From an uncultured Paracoccaceae bacterium (GTDB lineage Bacteria; Pseudomonadota; Alphaproteobacteria; Rhodobacterales; Rhodobacteraceae): a stretch of DNA of 64,000 nt. The notes beneath the pieces are model-generated. The model was not told the DNA's origin and searched no databases. It worked only from the letters and a program-made list of their open reading frames with translations. The stretch is taken from positions 372,001-436,000 of the forward strand of contig CANLPZ010000001.1 of the NCBI GenBank assembly GCA_947493145.1. Direction: 5' to 3'. Both the position numbers and the translations under genes were made by a program. The stretch's first letter is position 1, and every line of letters starts with the position of its first letter. Shown piece by piece: positions 58,900 through 64,000 of this stretch.

Positions 58900-60720
58900 A
58901 TGTGTGGAATTATTGGTGTATTGGGCGATCACGAAGTCGCCCCCTTGTTGGTCGAAGCACTCAAGCGTCTTGAATATCGTGGGTATGACAGCGCCGGTAT
59001 CGCGACCCTGAACGACGGTGTGTTGGATCGACGCCGCGCTGTGGGGAAACTGGTGAACCTTTCGGATGAGCTGGTACATAACCCCTTGCAGGGTAAAGCC
59101 GGCATTGGACACACTCGTTGGGCAACACACGGTGCACCAACGGTTGTAAATGCGCACCCACATCAGGCAGGGTCTGTCGCGGTTGTTCACAACGGGATCA
59201 TCGAAAATTTCCGCGAACTTCGCGAAGAGCTTGCCGATCAAGGCGTTGAATTCGTAACAGAAACCGACACTGAAACCATCGCTTTGTTAACGCAAAGTTT
59301 TGTCGCCCAAGGCGCATCGCCCCGTGATGCGGTGGAACAAACGTTGGCAAAACTACACGGTGCATTCGCGCTTTGTTTCCTCTTTTCTGGCGAAGATGAT
59401 CTTTTGATCGCTGCGCGCAAAGGTTCACCCTTGGCGATCGGCCACGGCGAAGGTGAAATGTTTGTTGGGTCAGATGCGATCGCCTTGGCGCCGATGACCA
59501 ATAAGATCACGTATTTGGAAGAAGGCGATTGGGCCGTCATAACCCGAAATTCAGTGGAAATTCGTGACGAAAACGGAACTGTCGCCAATCGCGAGCTGAA
59601 AACGGTTTCACTCGATGCGACAGCGGTCGACAAATCCGGCCATAAACATTTCATGGCCAAAGAAATTGCAGAACAACCCACCGTTATTGGTGACGCGTTT
59701 ACCCATTATCTGAACGCCGACCGAAATGCTGTACAATTGCCGACCGAGATCGATTTTTCCAAGGCGACACGCATCGTCATGGTTGCATGTGGAACCGCCT
59801 ATTTGGCCTGTCTCACGTCGAAATATTGGTTCGAGCAAATGGCCGGTATTCCGGTAGAGGTCGATGTCGCCTCTGAATTCCGCTACCGCGAACCGCCAAT
59901 GTCTGACGGGACGCTTGCGATTTTTGTCAGCCAGTCTGGCGAAACAGCGGATACGCTTGCGGCCTTGCGGTATTGCAAGGACAAGGGCGCACAAACCATT
60001 GCGGTGGTAAACGTGCCAGAAAGTTCGATGTCGCGCGAAGCGGACGTCTTTTTCCCGATCTTGGCAGGGGTCGAAGTCTCTGTTGCATCGACCAAAGCCT
60101 TTACCTGTCAGTTGACTGTTTTGGCCATGCTGACGCTTGAGGCTGCAAAGCAGCGCAAAGCCATGAGCGATGACCAAATTGCATCGTCAATTGCAGATTT
60201 GCTGACGATACCTGGCATCATCAGTCAAACATTGTCTCAAGACAGCAATTTGCCCGCCATTTGCCGCAAACTGGCAGAGGCATCAGACATCTTATTCTTG
60301 GGACGTGGGCCGCTTTATGCAATTGCACTCGAAGGTGCATTAAAACTCAAAGAACTCAGCTATATACACGCCGAAGGTTATGCATCAGGTGAACTGAAAC
60401 ACGGGCCAATTGCCTTGATCGACGAAAGCGTCCCAGTGGTCGTTATGGCCCCACGCGACGACCTGTTCGAAAAGACGGTGTCCAATATGCAAGAGGTCAT
60501 GGCCCGCGGCGGTAAGGTCGTTTTGATCACCGACAGCGTTGGCGCAGAAGAAGCCGGAGATGGCGTTTGGGAAACCGTGATCATGCCACCGGTTAACAAC
60601 CGTTGGGCCCCCCTATTGTACGCCGTTCCGGCGCAGTTGATTGCCTATCACACCGCCATTGCAAAAGGCACTGATGTGGACCAGCCGCGCAACCTAGCGA
60701 AATCCGTGACGGTCGAATGA
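58900..60720 (+). CDS. glmS: Glutamine--fructose-6-phosphate aminotransferase (isomerizing)
   Basis: First enzyme of hexosamine synthesis, glucosamine-6-P from fructose-6-P and glutamine. The 606 residues start MCGIIGV with the nucleophile Cys2. They contain HTRWATHG and HNGIIENF in the glutaminase domain and two SIS domains in the isomerase half (SQSGETADT and later GRGPLYAIALEGALKLKE). The stop overlaps the AlkD-like gene by 4 bases. A riboswitch is not expected or seen, since the gene directly follows glmU. Confidence 0.97.
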   Translation: MCGIIGVLGDHEVAPLLVEALKRLEYRGYDSAGIATLNDGVLDRRRAVGKLVNLSDELVHNPLQGKAGIGHTRWATHGAPTVVNAHPHQAGSVAVVHNGIIENFRELREELADQGVEFVTETDTETIALLTQSFVAQGASPRDAVEQTLAKLHGAFALCFLFSGEDDLLIAARKGSPLAIGHGEGEMFVGSDAIALAPMTNKITYLEEGDWAVITRNSVEIRDENGTVANRELKTVSLDATAVDKSGHKHFMAKEIAEQPTVIGDAFTHYLNADRNAVQLPTEIDFSKATRIVMVACGTAYLACLTSKYWFEQMAGIPVEVDVASEFRYREPPMSDGTLAIFVSQSGETADTLAALRYCKDKGAQTIAVVNVPESSMSREADVFFPILAGVEVSVASTKAFTCQLTVLAMLTLEAAKQRKAMSDDQIASSIADLLTIPGIISQTLSQDSNLPAICRKLAEASDILFLGRGPLYAIALEGALKLKELSYIHAEGYASGELKHGPIALIDESVPVVVMAPRDDLFEKTVSNMQEVMARGGKVVLITDSVGAEEAGDGVWETVIMPPVNNRWAPLLYAVPAQLIAYHTAIAKGTDVDQPRNLAKSVTVE

Positions 60721-61412
60721 GAACGGCCGAAGCCCTTGCAATTTTGCAATACGAAGGCGACGCCCAAAAGGCCAAAGAAATGGCCGCTTACCATAAGGTC
60801 GAGCGGTCATATTACGGAATCGCCAACCCTGTCATTGATGCATTTTGCAAAGACTGGCGTGCCGAGCTGAGCGTCGAAGATCGTTTGTCACTTTGCGCGG
60901 GGCTTTGGGACAGTAATGTTCACGAGGCACGAGTTGCGGCCGCCAAATTGCTGACCCAAGCCCGTATCCGACCAGATGACACGTCCGCGTGGGATCTCAT
61001 CGTCAGCTGGGTGCCGGACTTTGACGCATGGGCCATTGCGGACCATGTTTGCATGGCGGGGCAGCGCCGGTTGAAATGGGACCCCTCTCGGATCGATGAG
61101 GTCGAAACATGGACGACAAGTGACCACATGTGGTCGCGTCGTGCTGCGATGGTGATGACGTTGCCATGGACCAAACAACGCAATCCGAAACCTGAAGAGA
61201 TCGAAACACGTGAACGTGTTTTGGGCTGGGCAGCGACATATGTCGACGATCAGGAATGGTTCATCCAAAAATCAGTAAGTTGGTGGTTGCGGGAATTGTC
61301 ACGCCGCGATCCTGAACGGGTTTTGGCGTTTATGGCGGATCATGGGGGCAAAATGAAAACCTTTGCGCGCAAAGACGCGATCCGGCTGATCCCCGCAGAT
61401 TTGAAACCCTAA
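60717..61412 (+). CDS. DNA alkylation repair protein, AlkD-like
   Basis: The 231-residue HEAT-repeat protein of the AlkD branch excises or recognises alkylated bases. Typical segments: YYGIANPVIDAF, LWDSNVHEARVAAAKLL, WVPDFDAWAIADHVC, and KSVSWWLRELSRRDPERV. It is coupled to glmS by an ATGA overlap. The stop overlaps the convergent lipoprotein stop. A second repair protein of the AlkC type lies at 19553-20680. Confidence 0.9.
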   Translation: MRTAEALAILQYEGDAQKAKEMAAYHKVERSYYGIANPVIDAFCKDWRAELSVEDRLSLCAGLWDSNVHEARVAAAKLLTQARIRPDDTSAWDLIVSWVPDFDAWAIADHVCMAGQRRLKWDPSRIDEVETWTTSDHMWSRRAAMVMTLPWTKQRNPKPEEIETRERVLGWAATYVDDQEWFIQKSVSWWLRELSRRDPERVLAFMADHGGKMKTFARKDAIRLIPADLKP

Positions 61413-61909
61413 CGCCCGAAAACCTGCAATTCAGGTAACCCAGCAAGCGAGACACCCAACAACCGCATCGCGGCCAACGAAATTCGGCTGCCTGCTGTGG
61501 CAGGCCCGTCAATCGGAATCAAATCGACCAAAACTTCTTTGCCGGTTTCGTTTGAAACGACGCGCCCTGCCCGCGGTGACGACACCAATGGCGTTTCAAG
61601 CCAGAAACCGGGTTTGGTTGGATCGCCAAGGCTCGCAACCGTGTTGCCCAAGGTTTTTTCGCCCCCTGTATCGGCATCAGTATTTACTGCCGCTGCTCGA
61701 TCCTCAGCTGTGGTTGTATCAAAATCTTCGACTGTTCGCGCGGTTGGTGGCGGCGTCGGGGCTGGTGTGGTGTTCAGATTCGACGGCCGCGCCAAAGGGC
61801 GGATGACATCTGGATTTAACGGCTCCAACGGTTCAACCGGTGTTTGTTGTGGAAGAGTCGCACAGGCACCAAGCCACAGTGCCGTGGGTAAAACACTTAA
61901 ATATCTCAT
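61409..61909 (-). CDS. Conserved lipoprotein, function unknown
   Basis: The 166-residue protein has a signal ending in LGAC (Cys16), a Pro/Thr-rich disordered stretch (about 20-85), then a compact domain with GNTVASLGDPTKPGFWLETPL, VDLIPIDGPATAGSRIS and LAAMRLLGVSL. The domain is conserved in Rhodobacterales as far as I recall and is sometimes mislabelled D-galactarate dehydratase; nothing here supports such an activity. Its stop is shared with the end of the convergent AlkD-like gene. Confidence 0.72.
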   Translation of the reverse strand: MRYLSVLPTALWLGACATLPQQTPVEPLEPLNPDVIRPLARPSNLNTTPAPTPPPTARTVEDFDTTTAEDRAAAVNTDADTGGEKTLGNTVASLGDPTKPGFWLETPLVSSPRAGRVVSNETGKEVLVDLIPIDGPATAGSRISLAAMRLLGVSLAGLPELQVFGR

Positions 61910-61993
61910 GAATTAACAGCTAATTGATCACCAACACCAAATCAACGGCGGCTTCACCCTTGCGCATGGTTTTGCCTGCGATAGAGTTTGCGA

Positions 61994-63001
61994 ATGACGC
62001 AGAACCTAATCGACCCATTTGCCCGCGCAATCACATATCTGCGTTTGTCTGTGACGGACCGATGCGATTTCCGATGTGTCTATTGCATGTCGGAAAACAT
62101 GAGCTTTTTGCCAAAGAAAGAATTGCTGACACTTGAGGAGCTGGACCGTCTGTGTTCGTCGTTCATCCAGTTGGGTGTCAAAAAACTGCGTATCACAGGT
62201 GGTGAGCCTTTGGTTCGACGCGGTATCATGACGTTTTTCGAAGCCATGTCGCGCCATTTGGACAGTGGTGCATTGGATGAGCTGACGCTGACAACCAATG
62301 GATCGCAATTGGAAAAATTTGCACCTCAATTGGCGGCCGCAGGTGTGAAACGAATAAATGTATCGCTGGATACCTTGGACGAGGCTAAGTTTGCGGAAAT
62401 CACCCGCTGGGGTCGTTTACCGCAAGTATTGCGTGGGTTGGACGCAGCGCAATCCGCAGGTTTACGCGTAAAATTAAACACGGTGGCGTTAAAGGAATTC
62501 AACGAAGACGAGCTTATCACGCTGACGCAATTTTGTGCCGACCGCGACATGGACCTGACGTTTATCGAAGTGATGCCCATGGGCGATATCGGCAATGAAA
62601 ACCGTTTGGGTCAATATTGGTCGCTAAAAGATCTGCGCGCGGAATTGGAAAAAAACTATTCGGTCGTGGATTTAACCGAACGCACAGGCGGACCAGCACG
62701 GTATTTGCGTTTGGAAGAAACCGGACAGAAAATCGGATTGATCACACCGTTGAGCCACAATTTTTGTGAAAGCTGCAATCGTGTGCGCATAACATGTACG
62801 GGCGAAATTTACACTTGCTTGGGACAAGAGGGGAAATCGGATCTACGCCAACCGTTACGGGATTACCCCGAGGATGATCACGCATTAGAAGCCGCCATCC
62901 GCGCCGCAATTGCGGGCAAGCCGAAAGGGCATGATTTCGATTATTCCCGCCAAGAGCTGGGTGGGCAAATGTCGCGCCACATGAGCCATACAGGCGGATA
63001 G
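61994..63001 (+). CDS. moaA: GTP 3',8-cyclase (molybdenum cofactor)
   Basis: Radical-SAM enzyme that converts GTP to the precursor of molybdopterin. The 335 residues have the N-terminal cluster CDFRCVYC, a second cluster in [11 protein letters not shown]...YTCLG, and the C-terminal GG needed for activity. ATG 61994 chosen; the TTG 6 bases upstream is an alternative. Confidence 0.97.
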   Translation: MTQNLIDPFARAITYLRLSVTDRCDFRCVYCMSENMSFLPKKELLTLEELDRLCSSFIQLGVKKLRITGGEPLVRRGIMTFFEAMSRHLDSGALDELTLTTNGSQLEKFAPQLAAAGVKRINVSLDTLDEAKFAEITRWGRLPQVLRGLDAAQSAGLRVKLNTVALKEFNEDELITLTQFCADRDMDLTFIEVMPMGDIGNENRLGQYWSLKDLRAELEKNYSVVDLTERTGGPARYLRLEETGQKIGLITPLSHNFCESCNRVRITCTGEIYTCLGQEGKSDLRQPLRDYPEDDHALEAAIRAAIAGKPKGHDFDYSRQELGGQMSRHMSHTGG

Positions 63002-63025
63002 CGCGACCTTTTCGTTTACGGCTAT

Positions 63026-63060
63026 CAGCAGTGGGGCATGCTGGCGCCCCCCTGCTGTTG
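63026..63060 (+). terminator. Probable terminator hairpin after moaA
   Basis: CAGCAGTGGGGC and GCCCCCCTGCTG form a 12-bp stem with one mismatch (63026-63037 with 63046-63057), followed only by TTG; the T-run is poor. Confidence 0.5.
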
Positions 63061-63065
63061 TTCCA

Positions 63066-63461
63066 TCAGACTGCAAAAAACGTCAGGTAGACCAGACACG
63101 ATAGCAACAATGCGGCAGCCAAAAGGTTGGCGATATTGCCGACATAACGCAATGGATGTCCTGCATTGTCGATTTTCAAACCAAATGGATGCACCAAACG
63201 ACCGAGGATAAACAGCGCACCTGCGGGATAAAGATAAGCACCAGTGGCGCCCTTGAGTTCTGCCATCAACATCAAAACCAACAAAAACGTGCTCCATTCC
63301 GCGCAGTTGCCATGTTGGCGTACACGTTGAAGCAAATTCATGTCGCCATTGTCACCAATCGAAATGCCTTTGGTGCCGCGGTACATTGTGACCCGCATCC
63401 AAAGCACCAAATAAATAACAGCGGCGAATATTGTAAAAAGTGGCGTAATTTCCAAAACCAT
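63066..63461 (-). CDS. MAPEG family membrane protein
   Basis: The 131-residue protein has four hydrophobic helices, with the MAPEG pattern RVRQHGNCAEWSTFLLVLM and LFILGRLVHPFGL. The family includes microsomal glutathione transferase-like and eicosanoid enzymes; in bacteria the role is uncertain. A glutathione S-transferase gene follows upstream on the same strand. Confidence 0.85.
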   Translation of the reverse strand: MVLEITPLFTIFAAVIYLVLWMRVTMYRGTKGISIGDNGDMNLLQRVRQHGNCAEWSTFLLVLMLMAELKGATGAYLYPAGALFILGRLVHPFGLKIDNAGHPLRYVGNIANLLAAALLLSCLVYLTFFAV

Positions 63462-63537
63462 CGGGATTTCCTTTCGTTTTCAAGCTCTGACATAGGTTAG
63501 ACGAACAGGGCTCGATGAAATCGACATGTTTTAGAAA

Positions 63538-64000
63538 TTATTTTCTTAGAAAGAATTCCGATGGTGCTTTCATCGCTGAAAGCCCACGCATCCGGTCAGA
63601 CCAATCCGCCATTTTTTCGGTGGGTTCCAAACCGGCCGCTGTAATCCACTGCCCGTACCCCCAAATTGCGCAATCACCGATGCCAGGCGTATCGCCATGG
63701 AAAAATGGGCGGTCCCCCAAAAGCGTTCCGAAATTTTGACGATCCACATCAAAGCGGGCTTTCAGCCACTCAATTGCCCCATCGGGAAACCCTTCGCCGT
63801 TGGGGCGGACAGCTTCTTTCAGCTGCGGGACGCACATGCCCAATCGGTTTGCTTCCCACATTAACAATTCGCGACCACGGCGCAGCCCCTCGTTCGTATC
63901 ACCGCCCAGAATGCCAAATCGATTGGCCAATTCCAACAGGATCGCGCCGGATTGAAAATAAGGCGTATCATCAATCATCAGCACCGGAACCTCACCCAGT
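63538..64000 (-). CDS. Glutathione S-transferase, partial (5' end outside window)
   Basis: The open frame extends past base 64000, so the N-terminus is missing. Visible part: LGEVPVLMIDD..YFQSGAILLEL, the end of the thioredoxin-fold domain with the cis-Pro (VPV) and the Gln-Ser glutathione contact, and an all-helical C-terminal domain. Function as a GST-like detoxifying enzyme inferred. Confidence 0.85.
   Translation of the reverse strand, partial: LGEVPVLMIDDTPYFQSGAILLELANRFGILGGDTNEGLRRGRELLMWEANRLGMCVPQLKEAVRPNGEGFPDGAIEWLKARFDVDRQNFGTLLGDRPFFHGDTPGIGDCAIWGYGQWITAAGLEPTEKMADWSDRMRGLSAMKAPSEFFLRK

Noticed and set aside
58899..58901. glmS ribozyme-type riboswitch
   Set aside because: glmS follows glmU after a single base; there is no leader for a riboswitch, and this class is not expected in alphaproteobacteria.
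61409..61909. D-galactarate dehydratase label
   Set aside because: A 166-residue lipoprotein with a Pro-rich linker has none of the dehydratase's size or motifs; the label looks like an inherited annotation error.

Overview
The window is a contiguous piece of a chromosome from an alphaproteobacterium, most likely order Rhodobacterales (roseobacter group). The indications are the nuoA-N, birA, coaX, rnj gene order with lineage-specific small genes inside the nuo operon, the surE-pcm-nlpD and radA-cvpA-purF clusters, a PurF of the [4Fe-4S] propeptide type, and a base composition near 52% G+C. I found no rRNA, tRNA, insertion sequence, prophage or CRISPR array. No gene-free stretch exceeds 300 bases; the longest gaps (about 3257-3462, 24825-25048 and 48451-48658) hold promoters or leader RNA.

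Layout. 1-3256 (+): the end of dnaB, then alr-mlaE-mlaF coupled by 4-base overlaps. 3463-8760 (+): a coiled-coil membrane protein, a PqiA-like gene that looks frameshifted, radA, cvpA, purF and a DUF1284 protein. 8812-9405 (-): bioY. 9606-13006 (+): an SDR, then surE-pcm-nlpD. 13066-17206: a LysR regulator divergent from a methyltransferase, then tatABC with a DUF815 ATPase on the minus strand. 17415-21461: a monooxygenase-like protein with a WYL regulator (+), facing an SDR-alkC-ABC ATPase group (-). 21610-26506 (+): a Hint-domain protein, prfC, a small secreted protein, and an RhlE-type RNA helicase behind a structured leader. 26548-48450 (-): one long respiratory block running nuoABCDEFGHIJKLMN, birA, coaX, rnj. 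48659-55395 (-): a leucine/isovalerate catabolism (liu) operon. 55511-57418 (-): a DegT/DnrJ-type aminotransferase and a phosphoglycolate-phosphatase-like HAD. 57543-63001 (+): glmU-glmS, an AlkD-like repair protein and moaA, with a lipoprotein gene facing them. 63066-64000 (-): a MAPEG protein and the end of a glutathione S-transferase.

How the genes work together. The nuo block encodes all 14 subunits of complex I. Ten further small genes are interleaved with the canonical ones and translationally coupled to them: two short membrane proteins, a histone-H1-like membrane protein ending in the same helix-hairpin domain that extends NuoE, a DUF5337 protein, three related secreted two-cysteine proteins plus a two-helix membrane protein, a lipoprotein, and an A+T-rich orphan between nuoH and nuoI. 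This accessory set is the strongest candidate in the window for an undescribed system. Biotin links several loci: BioY imports it, BirA attaches it, and the liu operon's carboxylase needs it. GlmS and GlmU supply UDP-GlcNAc; Alr and the NlpD-like protein belong to the cell wall; MlaEF moves phospholipid.

The second strong signal is the leader of the rhlE-type gene. A clear -35/-10 promoter places the transcript start at the base of a three-way junction, whose closing stem covers the only Shine-Dalgarno-like run, and a separate 7-bp hairpin ends three bases before the AUG. Starts were chosen from Shine-Dalgarno placement and family N-termini, so several differ from the longest reading frame.
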